Shown here piece after piece: positions 51,158 through 58,230 of a DNA stretch of 64,000 bases. Source of the DNA: an uncultured Bacteroidales bacterium. Lineage in GTDB: Bacteria; Bacteroidota; Bacteroidia; Bacteroidales; Muribaculaceae. Position numbers and translations under genes: made by a program. The notes below the pieces were generated by a model. It saw only the letters and a list, made by a program, of their open reading frames with translations. It made no database searches and was not told where the DNA came from. Positions within the stretch are counted from its first letter, which is position 1. Each line of letters begins with the position of its first letter. The stretch is from positions 62,001 to 126,000 of the forward strand of contig CACZNH010000005.1 of NCBI GenBank assembly GCA_902782465.1. Direction: 5' to 3'.

Positions 51158-51916
51158 CTAGTCCAGCAACTGGGCGATGGTGTCCTGGACGCGAAGCGCT
51201 GTGGTATAGTCGAGGGCAGCCTCGTTGGCGCCCGGACGGCCCATGTACAGGTTGGGGTTGACATATTGCATGGCACTGCGGAACGACTCACGCGCCGAGA
51301 AATGGAACTCGTGCAGACCCGTCAGCTGATACAACTCACGGATGTTTTGCTCGGTCACGCCGCTGCCCGCCATCAGAATGATGCGCCCTGCCGCCTGCCG
51401 GTTCAGGCGAGCCAGCAGATTGGCACCCTGTATGGCCTTGGGCTGCTGGCCCGAAGTGAGGATGCGGTCAAAGCCCAACTCAATGATGGTTTCCAAGGCC
51501 TGCTCGGGGTCGGCAGCACGGTCAAAGGCACGGTGGCACGTCACGCTCATGCCAGCGGCACATTCCATCAGATAGCGGTTTTTCTCCACATCGACGGTGC
51601 CGTCGGCATTCAGGCAGCCAAATACCACGCCGTCAACGCCCAACTCGCGGCACGCAGCGATGTCTGCCGCCATGCGCTCCACTTCCAGGTCGGTGTACAG
51701 GAAGTCGCCGCCACGCGGACGGATAATGACATGGAGGCGCGTCGTCGTCAACACACGTCGCGCCACCTTGATTTCACCATAGCTGGGGGTCGTGCCGCCC
51801 TCGGGAATGCCGGCACATAGTTCCACGCGGTCTGCCCCACCCTGCTGTGCTGCCAAACAGGATTCTACCCCGTTGGCACACACCTCAACCATGAAATCTT
51901 CACGTTTCATGTTCAA
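51158..51916 (-). CDS. cutC: CutC family protein
   Basis: A 252-residue TIM-barrel protein. Signature segments: VEVCANGVESCLAAQQGGADRVELC, GGTTPSYGEIKVAR, VIIRPRGGDFLYTDLEV, DGVVFGCLNADGTVD, VTCHRAFDRAADPEQALETII, LTSGQQPKAIQG and MAGSGVTEQNI. Historically linked to copper homeostasis, though the true reaction is not established. It lies 44 nt after the GYF_2/CD225 gene. ATG 51916 or 51910 may be used. Confidence 0.94.
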   Translation of the reverse strand: MNMKREDFMVEVCANGVESCLAAQQGGADRVELCAGIPEGGTTPSYGEIKVARRVLTTTRLHVIIRPRGGDFLYTDLEVERMAADIAACRELGVDGVVFGCLNADGTVDVEKNRYLMECAAGMSVTCHRAFDRAADPEQALETIIELGFDRILTSGQQPKAIQGANLLARLNRQAAGRIILMAGSGVTEQNIRELYQLTGLHEFHFSARESFRSAMQYVNPNLYMGRPGANEAALDYTTALRVQDTIAQLLD

Positions 51917-51960
51917 GAGTTTCTAGTAGTCGGCAAATGCCAACTATTATTATCTATACT

Positions 51961-52644
51961 TTAAAAGCCGTAGAGCGAGCCGACGGTGCCTTCCTGAATC
52001 TGCTGCCACAGGCTGGGGTCATTCATGATGCGGAAACCCTGGATGAGAGACCAAACCACGCAGACAGCTGCAGTAATCAGCACCCACGTCTTGGCTGTCG
52101 AGGAATCCTTGGCAGCTCCAGTGGCATCACCCTTCATGAACTTGGTCTTCACGCCCATGGCCTTGAAGATGGCATAGGCACCGGTCGCAATGCCCACATA
52201 GTTGAAGCAGCACAACAGACAAGCCACGGTGGCGATAATCGCCTCGGTGAGCCAGGTCTTGGGCATCACGCCATTAGTCTGCTGGTTGCTGGGGCCGTAT
52301 TGGGGCGGTGCATAGGGCTGGTTGGGCTGGTTGTAGGGCGTGCCGGTCGTCGTGGGCTGCGTCTGGTTGCCGAAGGGCGGCACCTGGGGCAGTGGTGATG
52401 TCTGGCCACCCACGGGAGGCATCTGCGGCATGGTCACGTCGATGCCACCAGTGTTTACCGGAGGTGTAGGCGTGTAAGGCGTGCCTGACAGCAGGGCCAT
52501 CAGTTCGGGGACCTGGCTTGCCGAGGTCCAACTGGGCATGCCCTCGCCCCACACGAGCGAGTTGACGGTCAAGCCGTGCATCAACAGTTCATTGGCTTCA
52601 AAGGGGCCTGCCGGCTGCCCGTTTTCTGCAATATAGTATCTCAT
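51961..52644 (-). CDS. GYF_2 and CD225/dispanin-type membrane protein
   Basis: A 227-residue protein. Residues 1-55 form a GYF_2 (DUF4339) domain (YYIAENGQPAGPFEANELL, SLVWGEGMPSWTSASQVPEL). A Pro/Gln/Thr-rich linker spans 56-125. The C-terminal part has two membrane segments in a CD225/dispanin-like layout (WLTEAIIATVACLLCCFNYVGIATGAYAI and TWVLITAAVCVVWSLIQG). GYF_2 is thought to bind proline-rich peptides. The next gene upstream has the same N-terminal domain. Confidence 0.85.
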   Translation of the reverse strand: MRYYIAENGQPAGPFEANELLMHGLTVNSLVWGEGMPSWTSASQVPELMALLSGTPYTPTPPVNTGGIDVTMPQMPPVGGQTSPLPQVPPFGNQTQPTTTGTPYNQPNQPYAPPQYGPSNQQTNGVMPKTWLTEAIIATVACLLCCFNYVGIATGAYAIFKAMGVKTKFMKGDATGAAKDSSTAKTWVLITAAVCVVWSLIQGFRIMNDPSLWQQIQEGTVGSLYGF

Positions 52645-52650
52645 AATTTT

Positions 52651-52678
52651 TAGTTTTAAGTTGTGAGTTTTAAGTTTT
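52651..52678. repeat. Heptad array (4 units)
   Basis: TAGTTTT, AAGTTGT, GAGTTTT, AAGTTTT in phase from 52651 to 52678, immediately upstream of the GYF_2/CD225 gene. Confidence 0.75.
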
Positions 52679-52692
52679 CGCCTAATCTGTGG

Positions 52693-53628
52693 CTATTTGC
52701 CCAGGTTGTCAATCTGCTGCTTGGCCCATTCCTTGGCCATGCGGATAGCCTCTTGAGCCATCTGGTTGACCATGCTGTCCATGCCCTCGGGAATCTCGAT
52801 GCCCATGACACTGTCGGGCAGCACGCGGGGGTCAGGAACCATCTCCTCGTCCTGCTGCTCATCACCCTCCTCGTCTTGGGGAGCAGGTGCGGGCGGCGGG
52901 GTGATTCTATGGTTGGCCTCGTAGTCGTCCATGGCCTTGCTCCATGCCTTCTCGATATCTTCCTTGCCGAAGGTGAACACGTGGCCGAACGCGCCCAGGG
53001 AAACCATCTTCTCCTCGCCCTCGCCGATGCTCATGCGGCCCACCGAGCAAACGAGATAGTTCTTCACATCCAGATAGTTGGAAATCACCTTGTCGGTACC
53101 AAAGCCCGTGAGTTGCTTCAACGCCTTGTTAATCAGGTCACCAAACACACCGCCAACGCCGGTGATGCTGCCCAGATTCTCGTCAACCTTGTCATCCACC
53201 CAGGCCTTGGTCACCTCCTGGATGGCGGCCTCGTGGTCGGCACGGTTGGGACAGGTGAACACCATCGTGGCAAAGAGGATGGCCAGTATCAATGCGGCAA
53301 TCAGCCATGGCGTACAACCACGCTTCTTGGGCTCGGCATCTACTGGGTAACGGGGCGGCACTTGGGGAGAATTGTAGCTCGGAGGGGTAGCGGGCTCATA
53401 GGGCTGCCCCATCGTCGGCTGATTCTCGGCAGCGCGGGCGGTCTGCTGCGATGCCTCAAACTCTGCCCGCTGCAACACTGCGGTCAACTCGGGGATGTCG
53501 CCAGCCTGCTGCCAGTCGGCCATACCCGGAGCCCACACTTCACTTTCAGGGGTCAGTCCCTGCTGGGCCAACTCCTCGACGGTAAACGGACCTTCCTGTT
53601 TTCCGTTTCTAATCAGATGAAATTCCAT
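52693..53628 (-). CDS. GYF_2 membrane protein with DUF4359-like domain
   Basis: A 311-residue protein. GYF_2 domain at 1-55 (FHLIRNGKQEGPFTVEELAQQG, SEVWAPGMADWQQAGDIPEL), Pro-rich linker, a single membrane helix (about 107-125: PWLIAALILAILFATMVF), then a DUF4359-like domain starting CPNRADHEAAIQEV and containing NYLVCSVGRMSIGEGEEKMVSLGAFGHVF. A helical Asp/Glu/Pro-rich tail follows. The last part of the DUF4359-like domain is also the end of the small protein at 53739. Same transcription unit as its neighbours by direction and spacing. Confidence 0.82.
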   Translation of the reverse strand: MEFHLIRNGKQEGPFTVEELAQQGLTPESEVWAPGMADWQQAGDIPELTAVLQRAEFEASQQTARAAENQPTMGQPYEPATPPSYNSPQVPPRYPVDAEPKKRGCTPWLIAALILAILFATMVFTCPNRADHEAAIQEVTKAWVDDKVDENLGSITGVGGVFGDLINKALKQLTGFGTDKVISNYLDVKNYLVCSVGRMSIGEGEEKMVSLGAFGHVFTFGKEDIEKAWSKAMDDYEANHRITPPPAPAPQDEEGDEQQDEEMVPDPRVLPDSVMGIEIPEGMDSMVNQMAQEAIRMAKEWAKQQIDNLGK

Positions 53629-53656
53629 AATTCTATTCAGTTTTCAATTTATATTG

Positions 53657-53739
53657 AGGCTTTAGGTTTTAGGCTTTAGGTGGCATCCGCTAACGCCTAA
53701 CGCCTAATGCCTAACGCCTAATGCTTAATGCCTAACGCC
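53657..53739. repeat. Heptad element (3 + core + 7) abutting a stop codon
   Basis: Left heptads AGGCTTT, AGGTTTT, AGGCTTT (53657-53677), core GGCATCCGC (53682-53690), seven right heptads TAACGCC/TAATGCC (53691-53739). The stop codon of the gene at 53739 begins on the last base of the array. Confidence 0.9.
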
Positions 53740-54095
53740 TACTTCAGTCCTGTGCAAAAAACGTGCCCAAATGCGCCGAGCGACACATTTTGCTCCTTGC
53801 CCTGCAGGGTGACGGTACCCACGTTGCACAGCCAGAAGTATTTAAGCTTCAGCGTCTTGGCCACTTCCTCCATCGCAGTCTTACGGGCCTCCTCAGGATT
53901 CTGTTTGGCTTGGTTCACAAACTCGGCATTCTTGCCCTCAAAGTCCCAGCACACGATGGCGGTGCTGTCCAATCCGCCTGCCACAGCGGCCTTGACAATC
54001 TCGTCGGCGATGGCTGCTTTGTGCTTCTCGGCCGTCGGCTTTGTGAAGTACATAATCAACGCCAGAATAACTAATATGGCAAGTAATTTCCTCAT
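53739..54095 (-). CDS. DUF4359-like small membrane-anchored protein
   Basis: A 118-residue protein. ATG 54095 gives an N-terminal membrane helix (MRKLLAILVILALIMYF) followed by TKPTAEKHKAAIADEIV, the CP..E.H..AI-type start of DUF4359. It ends YFWLCNVGTVTLQGKEQNVSLGAFGHVF, nearly the same as the GYF_2 protein at 52693. It is therefore a stand-alone version of that domain. -7 box TATATTTG at 54149-54156. Function unknown. Confidence 0.82.
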   Translation of the reverse strand: MRKLLAILVILALIMYFTKPTAEKHKAAIADEIVKAAVAGGLDSTAIVCWDFEGKNAEFVNQAKQNPEEARKTAMEEVAKTLKLKYFWLCNVGTVTLQGKEQNVSLGAFGHVFCTGLK

Positions 54096-54148
54096 ATCTC
54101 CATACAGATTTATGCCCCAACCGGGGACGGTTTGTAATTCTATGGTCA

Positions 54149-54156
54149 CAAATATA
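54149..54156 (-). promoter_or_regulatory. -7 box for the DUF4359-like / GYF_2 gene cluster
   Basis: TATATTTG on the minus strand, 53 nt upstream of the ATG at 54095. Confidence 0.5.
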
Positions 54157-54243
54157 CATTATTTATTATAAATCCACCCCTTCAACTTCCAATTTTATAT
54201 TTTTTAACAAATTCTCTCTACCCTGCATTCTTTATTTTCGTCC

Positions 54244-54373
54244 ACAGATTACACAGATTAAACAGATTGACATCCGTATCCAAAATCTTCAACTACAGAT
54301 TAATCTGATAAATCTGATTGGCTGCCGCGCTCGTTCTTCTTGTCACCGAATTAGTCGAATTCATCGAATTCCA
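54244..54373. repeat. Two arrays with 9-bp period
   Basis: First set: ACAGATTAC, ACAGATTAA, ACAGATTGA (54244-54270) with inverted partners AATCTGATA, AATCTGATT (54302-54319). Second set: CGAATTAGT, CGAATTCAT, CGAATTCCA (54347-54373). Between them is a GCGC-containing spacer. The 9-bp period and inverted layout match the element at 42524. Confidence 0.8.
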
Positions 54374-54613
54374 CTCGTCCCTATTCGCTACTCAGACTGC
54401 AGGGGCTACTCACGTCAAAAAGCAACGAGGCTGTTCTCCCTCCATATTTCACAGCCAATTGATTCTCAACGGCATTTCCTCTCCCCGCAAAACCAAAAAA
54501 AATCGGGGGGGCTGTTAACGAAGTGTTAAAAGCACATCTCGGCGCCTCCGCTGCAAAGATAAAACAGCACCTTCTTCCCCCACCATGTCAAAAAGCATTT
54601 TTCAGTTGAAAAC

Positions 54614-54690
54614 AAAAAAGAACGAGACGTTGTCCCGCTCTTGATGTTTTCACAACGGAATAATCCTTATTGTGAATTGCTTCAAATTTG
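54614..54690 (-). ncRNA. Candidate small RNA with two hairpins
   Basis: A promoter-to-terminator unit of about 77 nt with no frame. The -7 box TATCTTTG is at 54696-54703 (minus). Hairpin 1 pairs 54649-54655 with 54670-54676 (TTCACAA/TTGTGAA). The 3' hairpin pairs 54618-54628 with 54632-54642 and is followed by U6. The two irregular positions in that stem are A-C on the plus strand but U-G wobble pairs on the minus strand, which supports minus-strand transcription. Not a family I recognise. Confidence 0.6.
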
Positions 54691-54695
54691 TCCTG

Positions 54696-54703
54696 CAAAG
54701 ATA
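54696..54703 (-). promoter_or_regulatory. -7 box for the candidate small RNA
   Basis: TATCTTTG on the minus strand, perfect TAnnTTTG, about 7 nt from the predicted RNA start and far from any minus-strand coding start. Confidence 0.6.
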
Positions 54704-54776
54704 CAAATTTGAAAGTTCTCCACACATAACTTTTCAAAACAACTGAAAAGTCTGATATTTCTGAAAGGCATCCGCG

Positions 54777-54892
54777 TTTGATCATTTAAACGACAAGAAA
54801 GACAATAAATACAACTATAACAACTTGAACAATAATCAATTAAATTGTTTATAGTTGTTTGAGTTGTATTTATCTTATTGGAGGCGGATGAC
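54777..54892. repeat. Inverted element with 9-bp period and GGCATCCGC ends
   Basis: Inner arms 54805-54825 and 54853-54873 are 21-bp inverted repeats with two mismatches, built of nine-base units (TACAACTAT, AACAACTTG, AACAATAAT and inverted ATTGTTTAT, AGTTGTTTG, AGTTGTATT). The outer ends are GGCATCCGC (54777-54785) and GCGGATGAC (54884-54892), an inverted copy with one mismatch. The layout is MITE-like, but I see no target-site duplication. Confidence 0.75.
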
Positions 54893-54925
54893 TATCTGAA
54901 TTATCAGAATAATCTTTTGTTTGAA

Positions 54926-55462
54926 TCAGGTGGACTGGTTGAGGCGGGTGAGGGTGGCGAAGTAGATCATGTCGATTTCTTCGTAGGAGAAGTCGGCGCT
55001 GAAGAATTTGCCGGTCTTGAGTTTCAGGCAGTCGGAGAGACGTTGCAGGGCCTGTTCGAACATCTGCTGGTGGTCGAAGGCCAACGGCGGCAGCTGGTCG
55101 ATGCTGAACCAGCGTGCCACACGGGCATCGTCGCCGCCCTGTACGTCCTGGACGCGCGTGAGGGTGAAATAGGCAATGGTGATAACGCGTTCACGCGGGT
55201 CACGGTCGGGCTTGGCAAAGGCGCCCAGCTGCTCGATGTTGGTCACCTGGAGTCCTGTCTCTTCACTCAGTTCGCGCTGTGCACCGTCGGGGGCATCCTC
55301 GTCGATTTTAAGGAACCCGCCGGGAAATGCCCAGCAGCCCTTGTAGGGTTCGACGCCGCGTTCAATAAGCAGCACGTTGAGGTGCAGGCCGTCATAGCCG
55401 AAGACGACACAGTCGGTGGTCACGGCGGGATGGGGATAGCGATAGCAAAAGTTACCTTCCAT
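54926..55462 (-). CDS. Nudix hydrolase
   Basis: A 178-residue Nudix protein with the complete box GGFLKIDEDAPDGAQRELSEETGL (G at the start, REL.EE.G at the end). The N-terminus YPHPAVTTDCVVFGYDG and the WAFPGGF segment resemble ADP-ribose or NrtR-type Nudix domains, but there is no C-terminal winged helix, so an enzymatic role such as ADP-ribose or NUDP-sugar hydrolysis is more likely. Substrate cannot be set. It starts 12 nt after the lipoprotein gene at 55475 ends and probably shares its transcript. Confidence 0.92.
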   Translation of the reverse strand: MEGNFCYRYPHPAVTTDCVVFGYDGLHLNVLLIERGVEPYKGCWAFPGGFLKIDEDAPDGAQRELSEETGLQVTNIEQLGAFAKPDRDPRERVITIAYFTLTRVQDVQGGDDARVARWFSIDQLPPLAFDHQQMFEQALQRLSDCLKLKTGKFFSADFSYEEIDMIYFATLTRLNQST

Positions 55463-55474
55463 AGGACATCATCA

Positions 55475-55960
55475 TTATTTCTCGAGGTAGAAAATCTGCA
55501 TTTCCCGGGTGCTGGCAGGCTTGTCGATGGCCACTGCGGTAAAGGGCACCATCGAGTGGGACATCTTGTCGCCCTTCTTGACATGGTAGCTGAACACCAT
55601 GCAGTCGTTGTCCGTCACCTTGACGTTGACGGGCTTGACGGATGTCGCGCGCTTGGTCTCGGGCAGGATGATGGCCACGACATACTGCTTTTTCCAGTTG
55701 ATTTCGGTGGGCAGGCCGCCCATCGTGGCTGCCATGCCGAAGAAGGCCTCAAAGTCGCGCTTGTTGTCGATGATGAGGCGCTGCTGCTTGGAGCAGTCCA
55801 CATCGTTGCGCACAAAGTAATTCTCCAACGTGGTATAATGGATGGGAGTGGCAACGTCGTCGATTTTCTGTGCCGCATACATTTTGTCCATGAAGGAGCA
55901 GCTGCTGCACAACACGAGCAACAGGGTGCCCAGGGCGAGAGTGATGGTCAGATGTTTCAT
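55475..55960 (-). CDS. Lipoprotein of unknown function
   Basis: A 161-residue protein with lipobox LCSSC (Cys about residue 21), a helical segment, and a beta-rich domain (NYFVRNDVDCSKQQRLIIDNKRDFEAFFGMAATMGG, then YVVAIILPETKRATSVKPVNVKV; patterns given in part). The layout is weakly similar to PrcB-like domains. The start overlaps the meaB stop by 4 nt, so the two are translationally coupled, although no functional link is obvious. Confidence 0.8.
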   Translation of the reverse strand: MKHLTITLALGTLLLVLCSSCSFMDKMYAAQKIDDVATPIHYTTLENYFVRNDVDCSKQQRLIIDNKRDFEAFFGMAATMGGLPTEINWKKQYVVAIILPETKRATSVKPVNVKVTDNDCMVFSYHVKKGDKMSHSMVPFTAVAIDKPASTREMQIFYLEK

Positions 55961-57111
55961 TGCTTGAATTTTTCGTTAGTGATTTTGTCGTAAAAGAAGT
56001 TGAGGACGTCGCTGGCGGCGACAAACGAGGTCTGCTTGCCCGCAAGCACGGTGTCCTCCTTGATGTTGAGCAGTCGCTCGATTTCAGGGTCGAAGTAGAA
56101 ACGCGCCAGCAGCTGCTCGTTGATGGTCTCGCGCATCCAGTAGCGCTCCTGCTCGTGGCGCTTCTCGTCGAAGTAGCCGCTGGCCTTGACGTGGGCAAAG
56201 TAGCGGTCGATCATGTCCCATACCTTGTCGATGTCCAGGTCGTAGTAGCCCGAGTAGGTAATTACCTCGGGCAGGAAGCCGCTGGGAGGCAGCGGATAGA
56301 GGTGTAGGGCGTTGCGGAACTGGGCCGCGGCGAGTTTGGCGCGCTCGATGTTGTCGCCGTCACACTTGTTGATGACGATGCCGTCGGCCATCTCCATGAT
56401 GCCGCGCTTGATGCCCTGCAGCTCGTCGCCCGTGCCGGCCAGCTGGATGAGCAGGAAGTAGTCCACCATCGAGTGGACGGCAATCTCGCTCTGTCCCACG
56501 CCGACGGTCTCGACAAAGATGGTGTCATAGCCCGCAGCCTCGCACAGCACGATGGTCTCGCGCGTCTTGCGTGCCACGCCGCCCAGTGATCCGGCCGAGG
56601 GGGAAGGGCGGATGAACACGTCGGGCTCGACGGCGAGGCGTTCCATGCGCGTCTTGTCGCCCAGGATGGAGCCTTTGGAGCGCTCGCTGCTGGGGTCGAT
56701 GGCCAGGACCGCCAGTTTGTGGCCCTGCTTGATGACGTGCATACCGAAAGCGTCAATCGAGGTGCTCTTGCCCGCGCCGGGAACTCCCGTGATGCCGATG
56801 CGGCGCGAGTTGCCCGTGTAGGGCAGGCACTTCTCGATGACCTCTTGGGCGATGATTTGGTGCTCGGCGTTGCGGCTCTCGACGAGCGTCACCGCCTGCC
56901 CCAGCACGGCACGGTCACCCTTCAGGATGCCCTCGACAAACTCGGCAGGCGTGAGTTGTGGTTTGCGCTTGCGTTTCAGGTAAGGGTTGACGGTGGGCAT
57001 CTGCTCCACGCCGCTGTTCACCTGCAGCCCTGCGTACTGGTCATCGTTTTCGGGATGCTGCATCGAGGGGCATTCCTCGGTATTGTGTTGTACTATCTTT
57101 GTTTTAGCCAT
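55957..57111 (-). CDS. meaB: Methylmalonyl-CoA mutase-associated GTPase MeaB
   Basis: A 384-residue G3E GTPase that loads and protects adenosylcobalamin on methylmalonyl-CoA mutase. Motifs: Walker A GITGVPGAGKSTSIDAFG, switch DPSSERSKGSILGDKTRM, ETVGVGQSEIAVHSMVDYFLL, and the base motif NKCDGDN. A 60-residue N-terminal extension and a C-terminal helical arm (about 305-384) are normal for the family. The mutase genes are not in the window; the adenosyltransferase at 23573 could supply the cofactor. Confidence 0.96.
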   Translation of the reverse strand: MAKTKIVQHNTEECPSMQHPENDDQYAGLQVNSGVEQMPTVNPYLKRKRKPQLTPAEFVEGILKGDRAVLGQAVTLVESRNAEHQIIAQEVIEKCLPYTGNSRRIGITGVPGAGKSTSIDAFGMHVIKQGHKLAVLAIDPSSERSKGSILGDKTRMERLAVEPDVFIRPSPSAGSLGGVARKTRETIVLCEAAGYDTIFVETVGVGQSEIAVHSMVDYFLLIQLAGTGDELQGIKRGIMEMADGIVINKCDGDNIERAKLAAAQFRNALHLYPLPPSGFLPEVITYSGYYDLDIDKVWDMIDRYFAHVKASGYFDEKRHEQERYWMRETINEQLLARFYFDPEIERLLNIKEDTVLAGKQTSFVAASDVLNFFYDKITNEKFKQ

Positions 57112-57114
57112 ATT

Positions 57115-57142
57115 TCAGTTGTCAGTTTTCAGTTGTCAGTTG
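57115..57142. repeat. Heptad array (4 units) containing a stop codon
   Basis: TCAGTTG, TCAGTTT, TCAGTTG, TCAGTTG in phase at 57115-57142. The minus-strand TGA stop of the DUF1573 gene is 57136-57138, the first three bases of the last unit. The array also fills the leader of meaB. Confidence 0.9.
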
Positions 57143-58230
57143 TCGATGAGGCCGACCAGGCGGATGGTCTGGTTGGGGTTATCGGGATCGTTGCACATGA
57201 GCGTGAGCGGCACGTTGAGCAGGTTGTCCTGCACCAGCCCGGTGTTGACGGTCACGGTGACGGTTGCCGTCTTGCCGCGCTTGACCTGACCGCGGTTGCA
57301 GCTCACGGTAACACCCTCGTCGTCGGGCACCCACACGCGACGGATGGCGAGCGGCGAGCGGCCCTTGTTGGTCACGGTAAACGTGCGGGAAACGGTCTCG
57401 CCACGCTTCATGGCGCCGAAGTCGATGCGGTCGTCACAGTCCACGGCCACCATCGGCGCGTCGGCCCGCTCCTTGTCGGTGAGGCGGTCAAAGCCCTCGG
57501 TCACCTGCGCCAGCACCTCGATGCCGAGGTTGCTCGACAGGGCGGCATCGCCATGCAGGGGTCGGCACGACAGGGTAAGCGTGTCGGTATTGAGTCCCCA
57601 CAGCGGTGCGTGGGCGGTGTAGTAATGCACCATGAGGGTCGCCAGCTGTGCCGGAGGCACGGTGTCGGGGATGACCGACGGGCGGATGTGAGGCTTGGCG
57701 CCTTCCACGGTAACAAGCAGCGTGTCGGTCGAGGCGTTGTAGGCGCTCAGGTACAGCATCTTGTGCGTTCCCTTCTCGATATCCCCAAACGGGACGAAAC
57801 CCTGGCTAACACGCAACGCGCCTGCCCGCAAGGGATAGCGCTGGTCGAGGGTGGCATCGGTGGGAATCACGTCGCCCACAATTTCCAGGGTGGTGCGCCG
57901 CGGGATGGTGTTGGTGTGAATAATCACTTCCTTGCTGAACTCGCCAGGGCGTCCTGACGGGTTATAGCTGATGCCCACCAGGGCGGTGTCGCCCGGCTCG
58001 ATGGGCGCCTCGGGGTAGTTGATGCCCGTGCAGCCGCAGCCAGCCTGCGCCTTGACGATGAGCAACGGCTCGTTGCCGGTGTTCACCACCCGCATGGTGC
58101 AAGTGACCTTGCCGTCCTTCTCCAGGATGACGCCAAAGTCGTGCTTCCGCTCCAGCCACGTCGCTTGAGGCTGGGCGGCAGCAAGCATCGCCGTCAGCAG
58201 CAGTATTATTATGGTCAGGGCACGTCTCAC
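57136..58230 (-). CDS. DUF1573 multi-domain exported protein
   Basis: A 364-residue protein with signal peptide MRRALTIIILLLTAMLAAA and DUF1573 at 25-110 (HDFGVILEKDGKVTCTMRVVNTG, then AGCGCTGINYPEAPIEPGD, with the conserved CGCT motif). A second, diverged ASH/Ig-like domain lies near 130-230, and a third at about 270-360 (IDFGAMKRGETVSRTFTVTNKG). These resemble periplasmic or surface immunoglobulin-like repeats. The start overlaps the stop of the single-domain DUF1573 gene by 4 nt. Its last codons come from a heptad. Confidence 0.88.
   Translation of the reverse strand: MRRALTIIILLLTAMLAAAQPQATWLERKHDFGVILEKDGKVTCTMRVVNTGNEPLLIVKAQAGCGCTGINYPEAPIEPGDTALVGISYNPSGRPGEFSKEVIIHTNTIPRRTTLEIVGDVIPTDATLDQRYPLRAGALRVSQGFVPFGDIEKGTHKMLYLSAYNASTDTLLVTVEGAKPHIRPSVIPDTVPPAQLATLMVHYYTAHAPLWGLNTDTLTLSCRPLHGDAALSSNLGIEVLAQVTEGFDRLTDKERADAPMVAVDCDDRIDFGAMKRGETVSRTFTVTNKGRSPLAIRRVWVPDDEGVTVSCNRGQVKRGKTATVTVTVNTGLVQDNLLNVPLTLMCNDPDNPNQTIRLVGLIDN

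Noticed and set aside
54318-54518. A 66-codon plus-strand frame in the gap before the small RNA
   Set aside because: It overlaps the 9-bp repeats, has poor codon use and no leader signals.
54588-54785. A 65-codon minus-strand frame over the candidate small RNA
   Set aside because: It runs through the U-rich terminator and the promoter; composition and codon use do not match resident genes.
54777-54892. A transposon-derived MITE
   Set aside because: The inverted ends are only 9 bp with a mismatch, no target duplication is visible, and the same core occurs at the centre of other elements. Kept as a finding about the core, not as a mobile element call.
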